A stretch of DNA of 64,000 nucleotides, taken from positions 1 through 64,000 of the forward strand of contig NZ_RHHT01000005.1 in NCBI RefSeq assembly GCF_003710985.1. The letters are read 5' to 3'. Source of the stretch: Brevibacillus panacihumi. GTDB taxonomy: Bacteria; Bacillota; Bacilli; Brevibacillales; Brevibacillaceae. Under the pieces are notes generated by a model. The model worked only from the letters and a program-made list of their open reading frames with translations. It was not told the origin of the DNA and searched no databases. Positions 35,557 to 43,136 of the stretch are shown piece after piece (position 1 is the stretch's first letter; each line of letters begins with the position of its first letter). Made by a program: the position numbers and the translations under genes.

Positions 35557-36351
35557 CTACTGCGCCTGGTTTGCATCAAAAGAATGGGACCTTCTTTCCT
35601 TTACATGCTTGAGCTCCGCCACGATGATGAAGCTGACGATTACCAGTAAGAACCACGAGCTGATCTTGCTGAGATGAACCAGCTCCCAGCCAGACTTTTG
35701 ATTCGGGTAATACCACGCGCCGAAAAAGGTGGCGATATTTTCGGCTATCCAGATGAAAAAGCCGATCAAAAAGTAGGCGAGGGGAAGCGGCATGAAGAAG
35801 CGTTCGTGGGTGACGCGGAAAAATACCCGCGTGTTCCAAAACACAAGAAAGATTGCAGCCATCAGAACCCAGCGCACATCGATCAGAAAGTGGTGGGTAA
35901 AAAAATTGAGGTAGATCGCGCAGCCGAGCGTCACGGCAAACACCGGCTTGGGCCAGCCCGTCAAGCTGACGTCGAGCCGCCGCCAAGCCTGGCATAAATA
36001 GCTGGCGACACTGGCGTACATGAATCCGCTGTACAGCGGGACCCCAAAAATTTTGCTAATCCCATCCTCCGGGTACGACCACGAGCCCATGTGTACTTTG
36101 AATAGCTCCAGTGCCAGTCCGATCAAGTGGAAAACCGTGATGACCTTCAGTTCATCCCGTGTTTCCAGTCCGCTTTTGACCATGAAAATTTGAAACAGCA
36201 GGCAGAGGATCAAAAGCAAGTCATACCGCGCAAGACCGGGAATGGTGATGTATTTGGACAGCGCTAGCGAAGCGAAAATAAAAACTGGAAAGAGACACGA
36301 CATAGCTTCTTGGTAGCCAAAATGAAGGAGGAGGCGAATATACCGGATCAC
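35557..36351 (-). CDS. DUF817 family membrane protein (YoaT-like)
   Basis: Polytopic membrane protein of 264 residues with about eight hydrophobic segments; VPLYSGFMYASVASY and conserved His and Asp residues (HHFLIDVRW) are typical of DUF817. Function unknown. The first possible start is GTG 36351, with GGGAG 13 bases before, which is poor. A better ribosome binding site serves a 20-codon frame ending exactly across this GTG. The N-terminus may therefore be translationally coupled or affected by a frameshift. Confidence 0.78.
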   Translation of the reverse strand: MIRYIRLLLHFGYQEAMSCLFPVFIFASLALSKYITIPGLARYDLLLILCLLFQIFMVKSGLETRDELKVITVFHLIGLALELFKVHMGSWSYPEDGISKIFGVPLYSGFMYASVASYLCQAWRRLDVSLTGWPKPVFAVTLGCAIYLNFFTHHFLIDVRWVLMAAIFLVFWNTRVFFRVTHERFFMPLPLAYFLIGFFIWIAENIATFFGAWYYPNQKSGWELVHLSKISSWFLLVIVSFIIVAELKHVKERRSHSFDANQAQ

Positions 36352-36410
36352 GTAAAGATCTCTGCTCCCTGTGTCAATCCGCGTTTTAGCAAGCCAATCA
36401 TACGATTCAT
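36348..36410 (-). CDS. Short ORF overlapping the DUF817 start
   Basis: Twenty codons (MNRMIGLLKRGLTQGAEIFT) starting at ATG 36410 behind GGGGGGAG with ideal spacing. The stop TGA overlaps the GTG of the DUF817 gene in a GTGA junction. It may be a leader peptide driving coupled translation, or the true N-terminus of DUF817 if one base is misread or deleted. Too short to identify. Confidence 0.4.
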   Translation of the reverse strand: MNRMIGLLKRGLTQGAEIFT

Positions 36411-36496
36411 GTAAACTCCCCCCAGATCGTTCATTCCAGTATTATAACACCCATGCTCTTAGTTCTTAAACATTCAAACGGATCAAACAGCTTCAA

Positions 36497-36525
36497 TAAA
36501 AACCCCCTGAATATAAGGGGGTTTT
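36497..36525 (-). terminator. Terminator of ansA
   Basis: On the minus strand AAAACCCCCTTATATTCAGGGGGTTTTT, a short loop with five C-G pairs and a T run, 20 bases after the ansA stop. Nearly symmetric. Confidence 0.8.
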
Positions 36526-36545
36526 CGCTGCAGAAGGTGATTCTT

Positions 36546-37517
36546 CTATTTATCAAACCATTGTTGCATGGTTTTGGCGTCACGGGTTTGTTGCAGGGCG
36601 ACAATCAGTTTGATCCTTGCCTTTTGGCCATTGAGCCCGTTGGAGAACACAATGCCCATTTCTTTCAATTGACGGCCGCCGCCTTCGTAGTCGTAGACAT
36701 CCTGCACCTGTCCATTGTAGCAGCGGGAGACGAGAACGATGGGAATCCCTTTGTCCAGTACCTGCTGGAGTGTCGGAATAATGGCGGGGGGCAGATTGCC
36801 CAGTCCGAATGCTTCCACGACCAGACCGTCGATCGGCTCTTCCAGTAAAAAACGCAACCAGCCCGGGTCCATGCCTGCTACCGCTTTGATCAGGGGGACA
36901 TTGGCATCTGCGTGAGATATGGTGTAATGTTCGCGGACCAGGGGAGCGTGGTGGTATTGGACATGCTTTTTCAAAATCGTTCCGATTGGACCGTACTGTG
37001 GTGATTGAAAGGTAGCGATATTGCTCGTATGCGTCTTCGTGACGTGACAGGCTGCGTGTATCTCGTCATTGAACACGACCAGCACGCCCTTGTTTGCGCT
37101 TTCTGGATCGACGGCCGTGCGCACGGACGAGATGAGATTGACGGGACCGTCTGCCCCTAGCTCATTGCTGCTGCGCATGGCTCCCGTAACCACGATTGGC
37201 ACAGGATGAGATAAGGTAAGATCAAGAAAATAGGCCGTTTCCTCGAGGGTGTCAGTTCCATGAGTGATCACCACGCCATCGTAGTTTCCATTAGCCAGCT
37301 CCGCTTCAATCTCCAGGCGGAGGAAGTTCATCAAAGAGGGGGTGATATGCGGACTTGGGAGATTCAGGACGTTTTTCATCGTCACATCGGCATAGCGGGT
37401 TAAAAATGGAAGAATCTTGTTGACCGCTTGATCGTCAAGCGGTTTAACGCCCTCCGAATCGTCTACAGACATGGCGATTGTTCCGCCAGTATTTAACACG
37501 AGTACTTTTTTGGACAT
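36546..37517 (-). CDS. ansA: L-asparaginase
   Basis: Enzyme of 323 residues hydrolysing asparagine to aspartate and ammonia. Both catalytic threonine motifs are present: TGGT at residues 10-13 and HGTDT at 86-90. No signal peptide, so cytoplasmic. ATG 37517 follows AGGAGAAGAG. In B. subtilis ansA is paired with ansB and regulated by AnsR; no aspartase gene is adjacent here. A palindrome lies in the promoter region shared with prsW. Confidence 0.93.
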   Translation of the reverse strand: MSKKVLVLNTGGTIAMSVDDSEGVKPLDDQAVNKILPFLTRYADVTMKNVLNLPSPHITPSLMNFLRLEIEAELANGNYDGVVITHGTDTLEETAYFLDLTLSHPVPIVVTGAMRSSNELGADGPVNLISSVRTAVDPESANKGVLVVFNDEIHAACHVTKTHTSNIATFQSPQYGPIGTILKKHVQYHHAPLVREHYTISHADANVPLIKAVAGMDPGWLRFLLEEPIDGLVVEAFGLGNLPPAIIPTLQQVLDKGIPIVLVSRCYNGQVQDVYDYEGGGRQLKEMGIVFSNGLNGQKARIKLIVALQQTRDAKTMQQWFDK

Positions 37518-37538
37518 GATCTCTTCTCCTGTACCGGG

Positions 37539-37567
37539 TTTTCATGAATCAGTATTCATGGTACGAT
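37539..37567 (+). promoter_or_regulatory. Sigma-A promoter of prsW with internal palindrome
   Basis: TTTTCA (37539-37544), 17 bases, TACGAT (37562-37567). Inside the spacer lies the perfect inverted repeat CATGAAT-CAGT-ATTCATG (37543-37560), and a third ATGAAT follows at 37566. A repressor bound here would block prsW and probably the divergent ansA. Confidence 0.5.
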
Positions 37568-37601
37568 GAATAACAGCCTTGTGTAAAGGAGTAATACACG
37601 G

Positions 37602-38276
37602 ATGATCGCGTTGATCGGAGCTGCTATAGCCCCCGGTATTGCCATCATGAGTTATTTTTACCTGCGTGACAGTTTTGAACCGGAACCGATATCGATGGTG
37701 ATTCGCTCCTTCATTTTTGGGGTGCTGCTTGTGATTCCCATCATGGTGCTGCAATACATCATGCAAAATGAATGGTACTGGCGGGACACAATCGTCGCAG
37801 AAGTATTTCAGTCGGCTGTCGTAGAAGAGTTTTTCAAATGGATGGTTATCTTTTTTACAGCTTACAAGCACGTGGAATTTGATGAGCCCTATGATGGAAT
37901 CGTTTACGCCGTAGCGGTTTCACTGGGCTTTGCTACATTGGAAAACCTGTTTTATCTCATTATCAATGGGACAAACGTCGCCTTTTGGCGCGCGCTGCTG
38001 CCAGTTTCCAGCCACGCTCTGTTCGCTGTGTGGATGGGTTATTATCTGGGGAAGGCAAAATTCACAAAGTCTGTGCAGTCACAACGGTTCTTTCTTTGGA
38101 TTTCCCTGATTCTTCCTATTTGTTTGCATGCGCTTTATAACGCTATTTTTTTGGCCATTCAAAATTGGCTGCTCGCCATCATTCCGTTTATGATTTTCCT
38201 GTGGTGGCAAGGGATGAAAAAAGTGCAGCGGGCGCATGAACACGGTTCTAAAAATCTCTATTCCCGTCCACAATAA
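37602..38276 (+). CDS. prsW: Intramembrane protease PrsW
   Basis: Membrane protease of 224 residues with about seven segments. In B. subtilis PrsW makes the first cut in the anti-sigma factor RsiW. The conserved EE pair is at residues 75-76 (VVEEFFKW) and later conserved histidines appear in SSHALFAVW and LHALYNA. ATG 37602 follows AAAGGAG. Located upstream of sleB as in B. subtilis. Confidence 0.9.
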   Translation: MIALIGAAIAPGIAIMSYFYLRDSFEPEPISMVIRSFIFGVLLVIPIMVLQYIMQNEWYWRDTIVAEVFQSAVVEEFFKWMVIFFTAYKHVEFDEPYDGIVYAVAVSLGFATLENLFYLIINGTNVAFWRALLPVSSHALFAVWMGYYLGKAKFTKSVQSQRFFLWISLILPICLHALYNAIFLAIQNWLLAIIPFMIFLWWQGMKKVQRAHEHGSKNLYSRPQ

Positions 38277-38296
38277 ACGGGAGGAGGAGACAAGTC

Positions 38297-38467
38297 GTGG
38301 TGAAAACTCAACGTGCCAAAGTGCTGATTCGCTGCAATGCCTGCGGAGAAACATTTACGCTGCGAGGTCGACGAGAGCCTGGGGGACAGGTGGAGACAGG
38401 CTTCAAGCAATGCCTGTGCGATAATGACAATGAGCAGCATTTTTTCATCCAGGAATTTTATGAATAA
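38297..38467 (+). CDS. Small Cys-pair protein, possible zinc ribbon
   Basis: Fifty-six residues (GTG 38297 or GTG 38300, after GAGGAGGAG). The pair CNAC near residues 13-16 and CLC near 39-41 could bind zinc, separated by a basic stretch. Not recognised. It starts 20 bases after prsW and ends just before a strong terminator, so it is probably co-transcribed with prsW. Confidence 0.6.
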   Translation: MVKTQRAKVLIRCNACGETFTLRGRREPGGQVETGFKQCLCDNDNEQHFFIQEFYE

Positions 38468-38485
38468 TAGGCAAGGAAGACACAG

Positions 38486-38517
38486 AAAGCCCGGTGCATC
38501 CGTATGCACGGGCTTTT
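38486..38517 (+). terminator. Terminator after prsW and the small Cys-pair gene
   Basis: AAAGCCCG-TGCAT, loop CCGT, ATGCA-CGGGC followed by TTTTT. Confidence 0.85.
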
Positions 38518-38566
38518 TCCTTTTTCTGGACCCTCATTGGATGCGATTTCCCATGCCAGATCTCAT

Positions 38567-38596
38567 GCATAAACGCCCGATCCTCCACTAACACTA
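38567..38596 (+). promoter_or_regulatory. Sigma-G type promoter of sleB-ypeB
   Basis: GCATA (38567-38571) fits GHATR exactly; AACACTA (38590-38596) matches five of seven positions of CATWHTA; the spacer is the consensus 18. sleB-ypeB is a forespore operon in B. subtilis. Confidence 0.5.
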
Positions 38597-38632
38597 TGCA
38601 AAGATTTCAATACGTGCCAAGGAGGGTCAACC

Positions 38633-39136
38633 ATGCGAAAAATCTGGTTCGCAGGTATTGCATTGGTCGTCGCCGCAGTCGTACTTTCCGGATTAACCCT
38701 TCTGTCATCCATAGAAAATCAGGTAGTGAACAAGGTGGCGAAGAGCAAAGCGAATCAAACGAAATTCCACGCCTCCCAAATCTCCGACAACGATCTGCGG
38801 CTGATGGCCAATGCCGTGTACGGGGAGTCCAGGGGGGAGCCGTTCGAGGGACAGGTAGCGGTGGCGGCTGTCATCTTGAACCGGGTTAAGAGCCCGTCAT
38901 TTCCCAATACGCCGTCTGCCGTTATTTTTGAGCCAAGAGCGTTTACTGCCGTAGCGGATGGACAGATCTGGCTTGAGCCCAACGAGAACGCGAGCAAGGC
39001 TGTACGAAGCGCCCTCAAAGGCTGGGACCCGACCGGTGGCTGCACGTATTATTTCAACCCCGCGACCGCGACTTCCCAATGGATCTGGAGTCGACCGCAA
39101 GCCAAGAAAATCGGCAAACACATTTTCTGTCGTTAA
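38633..39136 (+). CDS. sleB: Spore cortex-lytic enzyme SleB, short form
   Basis: Protein of 167 residues: an N-terminal membrane or signal segment (about 4-26) and a complete Hydrolase_2 domain (about 50-165) with the catalytic glutamate in VYGESRGEP. SleB is a lytic transglycosylase that degrades cortex peptidoglycan at germination. The N-terminal peptidoglycan-binding domain of B. subtilis SleB (about 305 residues) is missing; the linker is only about 20 residues. Followed by ypeB, its usual stabilising partner, which supports the assignment. Confidence 0.88.
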   Translation: MRKIWFAGIALVVAAVVLSGLTLLSSIENQVVNKVAKSKANQTKFHASQISDNDLRLMANAVYGESRGEPFEGQVAVAAVILNRVKSPSFPNTPSAVIFEPRAFTAVADGQIWLEPNENASKAVRSALKGWDPTGGCTYYFNPATATSQWIWSRPQAKKIGKHIFCR

Positions 39137-39169
39137 TCGAAAGCATAAGAAGAGGAGGAGTGGAAAGGG

Positions 39170-40546
39170 ATGGTATACGGAGCAGTGTCGCGCGTTCTTT
39201 TTCCCGTAGCGATCGTAGCGTTGGTCGGAGCCGGAATGTGGGGCTATCAGGAACACAATGAGAAAAATTCAATTTTGATCAAAGCGGAGAACTCGTATCA
39301 ACGGGCATTCCACGATTTGACCTACCACGTCGATCAGCTCCATGACGAGTTGGGGAAAGCATTGGTGGTAAACTCCCGAAAGCAGATGACACCGACGTTG
39401 ACGAATGTTTGGAGACTGGCTTACGCTGCTCAATCGGACGTAGGGCAGCTGCCGCTCACGCTGATGCCGTTCAACAAAACAGAAGAGATGCTGTCGCGCG
39501 TAGCTGATTTTTCCCATCGGGTAGCCGTTCGTGATCTGAATAAAGAGCCACTGAGCCAGAAAGAATACGGGACCTTGAAAAGTCTGCACAAGCATGCGGC
39601 CGACATTCAAGACCAGCTTCGCAAAGTGCAGGGGAATGTGATTGACAAGCAATTGCGCTGGATGGATGTGGAGACGGCGCTGGCCTCGGATGACAAAAAA
39701 TCAGACAATACGATTATCGATGGCTTCAAAACAATCGAGAAAAAAGTCCAGGAGTATCCGGAACTGGATTGGGGAGCCGGCATTCAGAGTCTCGACAAGA
39801 AGAAGCAAATGAGGATCAAGGGCATTGACGGCAAAAAGATCAGCAAGGAAGAAGCAAAAAGGATCGCTTTGGATTTCGTCGGCAAGCAGGAGGGCAAAGG
39901 GGTCCGCGTAGATGTAGACGAAAACGGAAAAGGCGAGGGATACTCCGCGTATAGCGTTCGTATTCATACCCCCAATGAGCGAAGCTCGATCAACATGGAT
40001 GTGACGAAGCGCAGCGGCAAGGTCGTTTGGCTGATGGATGAAAGACAGATCGGGAAAGAGAAAATCTCCATTGAGCAAGCCCGCAAAAGCGGCCAGAAAT
40101 TTCTTCGGGCCCATGGCTACGGGGATATGGAAGTTTCGGAGGTGGACAACTATCAAGGCTCCGCTGTCTTTACATTCGTTCCCGTGCAAGATGGTGTCCG
40201 CATCTATCCTGATTCCGTAGTCGTCGAAGTGGCGCTGGATACTGGGAACGTACATGCGTTCAATTCGACTGAATACCTGTTCAACAACAAAAAACGGACG
40301 ATTCCAAAGCCGAAAATCAGCAAGGAACAAGCAAGAAAACAGGTGAATCCTGCCGTGAAGGTTACAAACCAGAGACTCGCCATGATTGAAGGGAAGAGCG
40401 ATGGCAATGAAGTCCTTGCCTGGGAGATGACCGGAAACTACGAAGGAAATACCTACTTGATCTACATCAACGCCGAAACAGGGGATGAGGAAGAGGTAGT
40501 CAAAATGATCACAGGCGGGGGCAACCAGCCGCATGGGACTCGATAA
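39170..40546 (+). CDS. ypeB: Germination protein YpeB
   Basis: Protein of 458 residues required for SleB localisation and stability in spores. N-terminal membrane segment about 4-23, a helical middle part, and C-terminal PepSY-like repeats, each begun by a KISKEEAKRIA or KISKEQARKQV type phrase. Start ATG 39170 follows GAGGAGGAG. Second gene of the sleB operon, 33 bases downstream. Confidence 0.93.
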   Translation: MVYGAVSRVLFPVAIVALVGAGMWGYQEHNEKNSILIKAENSYQRAFHDLTYHVDQLHDELGKALVVNSRKQMTPTLTNVWRLAYAAQSDVGQLPLTLMPFNKTEEMLSRVADFSHRVAVRDLNKEPLSQKEYGTLKSLHKHAADIQDQLRKVQGNVIDKQLRWMDVETALASDDKKSDNTIIDGFKTIEKKVQEYPELDWGAGIQSLDKKKQMRIKGIDGKKISKEEAKRIALDFVGKQEGKGVRVDVDENGKGEGYSAYSVRIHTPNERSSINMDVTKRSGKVVWLMDERQIGKEKISIEQARKSGQKFLRAHGYGDMEVSEVDNYQGSAVFTFVPVQDGVRIYPDSVVVEVALDTGNVHAFNSTEYLFNNKKRTIPKPKISKEQARKQVNPAVKVTNQRLAMIEGKSDGNEVLAWEMTGNYEGNTYLIYINAETGDEEEVVKMITGGGNQPHGTR

Positions 40547-40644
40547 AACTCCGGGGGAAGCCTGAAAAAGGGGCTTTCCCTGTTTTCCGTTTGTGGACAA
40601 GGGTATATAATGGGAGCATGAGAGGGAAAGGGAGGAACGCTGCA

Positions 40645-41328
40645 ATGATGCTTCCGCGGATTGGACAAACAGTAAGACTAAACGTAATCAGTTCCTCTGA
40701 AGAAATACTCGCTCACTCCTATAAGAGCAGGATCACAGACAGTAAAGAAGGAATTGCCTCCATCGAGCTGCCTACCAGCGAGAGCACGGGGAGAACCGAA
40801 TTACTCGAAGTCGGTACACCTTGCCTCGTATGGTACCTGGGTGAGGATGGGTCGCGGTACGAGTTCCAGACTTCGATCGTAGGCAGACAAAGCGAGCCGC
40901 TTCCAGTCTTGTTGCTCGGTTTGCCGGAGAAAGGGGACATTCGCCGTACACAGAGGCGCAATTATTTACGCATCGATACCTCGCTCGATATTGCTGTCAA
41001 GTTGAACGATCCCATACGCAACTATCATTTTCTCACTCGAACGGTGGATGTGAGCGGAGGAGGACTTTCGTTTACTTGCAAAGATTCCTACACCATACAA
41101 GAAAACGACAGAATCCAGGTGTGGATTTCCCTGCCGAATAAAGCGGGGACAGTGCAGCATGCTTCTGCTGAATTGCAGGTAGTGCGCCAAAAACCAGCTG
41201 AAGAAAAGGGAATGCAGCAGTGGATTTCTGGGAAATTTATACAAATAAGCGAAGCTGATCGGGCCAAGGTAGTACGGGCCTGCTATGAAAGACAATTGGA
41301 ATTGCGCAAAAAGGGTGTTATTGAGTGA
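40645..41328 (+). CDS. PilZ-domain c-di-GMP receptor (YpfA-like)
   Basis: Protein of 227 residues with N-terminal YcgR-type domain and C-terminal PilZ domain. The c-di-GMP motif is intact: RRNYLR near residues 111-116 and DVSGGG near 150. The B. subtilis homologue YpfA/MotI acts as a flagellar brake. An open frame reaches back to 40591, but GGGAGG at nine bases selects ATG 40645 (or 40648). Confidence 0.88.
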   Translation: MMLPRIGQTVRLNVISSSEEILAHSYKSRITDSKEGIASIELPTSESTGRTELLEVGTPCLVWYLGEDGSRYEFQTSIVGRQSEPLPVLLLGLPEKGDIRRTQRRNYLRIDTSLDIAVKLNDPIRNYHFLTRTVDVSGGGLSFTCKDSYTIQENDRIQVWISLPNKAGTVQHASAELQVVRQKPAEEKGMQQWISGKFIQISEADRAKVVRACYERQLELRKKGVIE

Positions 41329-41349
41329 CACCAGACAGGATGGGACATC

Positions 41350-41532
41350 ATGACAAGCCGCTACAACGAGAGATTCCGTCGTTTTTCTCAAAGAATCGAG
41401 AAGGTCATCATCGCTGGTATCGTGATCTGTTTTATCGTGCTGGTGGGCAGCGAAGTGCTGTTTCAGTACGATCCGGCTCGAGCGTTTTTGATTGAGACGC
41501 AAAGACTGGAAGGGGTTTCAGAGGCTCCGTAA
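41350..41532 (+). CDS. Small membrane protein YpfB (DUF5359-like)
   Basis: Sixty residues: a basic N-terminus, one membrane segment at about 19-38 and a polar tail. Position between ypfA and cmk and size match YpfB of B. subtilis. Function unknown. Confidence 0.7.
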   Translation: MTSRYNERFRRFSQRIEKVIIAGIVICFIVLVGSEVLFQYDPARAFLIETQRLEGVSEAP

Positions 41533-41535
41533 GGT

Positions 41536-41564
41536 TTGCGCATGTTACCATCCTATGGTACTAT
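41536..41564 (+). promoter_or_regulatory. Sigma-A promoter upstream of cmk
   Basis: TTGCGC (41536-41541), 17 bases, TACTAT (41559-41564). Transcription would begin near 41571, before the hairpin at 41583-41616. Confidence 0.5.
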
Positions 41565-41582
41565 GAAAAAGACATATGTGGG

Positions 41583-41616
41583 AAAGAAGGCTTCGACAGA
41601 AGCTTTTCTTGTTTTT
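41583..41616 (+). terminator. Terminator or attenuator in the cmk leader
   Basis: AAGAAGGCTTC, loop GACA, GAAGCTTTTCTT, then GTTTTT. It stands downstream of the cmk promoter, so it is either the terminator of ypfB overlapped by that promoter or an attenuator of cmk. Confidence 0.6.
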
Positions 41617-41689
41617 CCTTGATTTGGCGTCAACCAAATTTTTTCTTATGTTCCCTTTTTGGACTACAGTACATAGCAGGTGAGAAGGT

Positions 41690-42361
41690 ATGAATATTGC
41701 CATTGATGGACCAGCGGGAGCGGGAAAAAGCACGGTGGCGAAAATGGTGGCCGGCAAGCTGGACTACCTGTACATCGACACAGGTTCCATGTACCGCGCC
41801 TTGGCCTGGGCGGTCCTTGATCAAGGCTTGCCGATTGAAAACGAGTCAGTCGTTTCAAAGCTTTTGCAAGAAAATGACATCCGTTTGCGTCGCATACAAG
41901 GCGAACAGCATGTCTATTGGAACAATACGGATGTGACAGAATGGATTCGCACGCCAAATGTTAGTCAATACGCCTCCGTTGTAGCCAGTTATGCAGCCGT
42001 GCGCGAGCAAATGCTGATTCTTCAGCGCAACCTCGCCGTCCAAGGAAAGGTCGTGATGGACGGTCGTGACATCGGGACGCATGTGTTGCCGGATGCTGAG
42101 GTGAAAATTTTCCTGACCGCTTCGATTCAAGAGCGGGCAATGAGAAGATGGAAAGAACTGCGCGATAAAGGATTCGACCCGGACCTGGCCGAAATGGAGC
42201 GAGAGATTGCCGAGCGTGATCAGCGAGACATGAACAGAGAGGTGGCGCCGTTGCGTCAGGCGGAGGATGCCGTCCTAGTCGACACGACAGGCATGACGAT
42301 CGATCAGGTGGCGGAGCGCATTCTGGAAATCTGCGAGCGAGTGGGAGAGTCGAGCCAGTGA
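41690..42361 (+). CDS. cmk: Cytidylate kinase
   Basis: CMP/dCMP kinase of 223 residues. P-loop GPAGAGKST at residues 6-14, the NMP-binding insert typical of bacterial CMP kinase, and the DGRDIGT motif are clear. ATG 41690 follows GAGAAGG. Its stop overlaps the plsC start. Confidence 0.95.
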   Translation: MNIAIDGPAGAGKSTVAKMVAGKLDYLYIDTGSMYRALAWAVLDQGLPIENESVVSKLLQENDIRLRRIQGEQHVYWNNTDVTEWIRTPNVSQYASVVASYAAVREQMLILQRNLAVQGKVVMDGRDIGTHVLPDAEVKIFLTASIQERAMRRWKELRDKGFDPDLAEMEREIAERDQRDMNREVAPLRQAEDAVLVDTTGMTIDQVAERILEICERVGESSQ

Positions 42362-42963
42362 GTTATTATCGTCTATTCCGAGGCTTTTTCCGCACGATAT
42401 TTTCGCTTGTCTTCCGTTGGCAAGTGATCGGGCGTGAACATATACCTAAGGAAGGCCCAGTGATCCTTTGCGCCAACCATATCTCGCTTTGGGACCCTCC
42501 TCTCCTGGGTTCCGGGATTGAACGGCAGGTCTTTTTCATGGCGAAGGAAGAGCTTTTTCGGATCCCTGTCCTTTCCTTTTTGATCACCAAGTTTGGGGCA
42601 TTTCCTGTCAAGCGTGGAGCAGGGGATCGAGCAGCGATTCGCTCCACTTTAAAATTGTTGGAAGAAGGAAAAATCTTGGGAATTTTTCCAGAAGGCACAC
42701 GGAGCAAAACAGGAGAGGTCGGCGCCGGGATGCCCGGTGTGGCAATGTTTGCTCTGAGATCGCAGGCAGCGGTAGTGCCCGTAGCGATCATTGGCCCGTA
42801 TCGCCCGTTTCGGCCAATCAAGATCGTCTATGGCAAACCGATTGACCTGACTTCCTTGCGTGAGGCCAAAGCAGGTTCTGATACGCTGAAGGAAACGACG
42901 GATCTGATCATGGCACAGATCCGCTCTCTTCACGAACAGCATCGTTCCAAGGTCTCGGTATAG
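42358..42963 (+). CDS. plsC: 1-acyl-sn-glycerol-3-phosphate acyltransferase
   Basis: Membrane-associated acyltransferase of 201 residues making phosphatidic acid. Catalytic NHxxxxD (NHISLWD) is near residues 38-44 and FPEGTRS near 101. GTG 42358 overlaps the end of cmk, so translation is coupled. Confidence 0.92.
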   Translation: MSYYRLFRGFFRTIFSLVFRWQVIGREHIPKEGPVILCANHISLWDPPLLGSGIERQVFFMAKEELFRIPVLSFLITKFGAFPVKRGAGDRAAIRSTLKLLEEGKILGIFPEGTRSKTGEVGAGMPGVAMFALRSQAAVVPVAIIGPYRPFRPIKIVYGKPIDLTSLREAKAGSDTLKETTDLIMAQIRSLHEQHRSKVSV

Positions 42964-43136
42964 AATCTCCAAAGGGAAGAATACTACCTGTACTGGAATG
43001 AAATGGCTTCGTCAGCTAACTGAACTGCCTTCAAGGCGTCAGTTAAAAATATACATGCTCCCGCTTCTTGCAAGATGGTAGGAGAATTCCGCCACTAACG
43101 GACAGTTGGGGACTGGATGGTATGAAGGAGGTCTTT

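Noticed and set aside
43018-43045. Hairpin before rpsA as a terminator of plsC
   Set aside because: AACTGA-CTGCC pairs with GGCG-TCAGTT but is followed by AAAAAT rather than a T run, so it is not supported as an intrinsic terminator on the plus strand.
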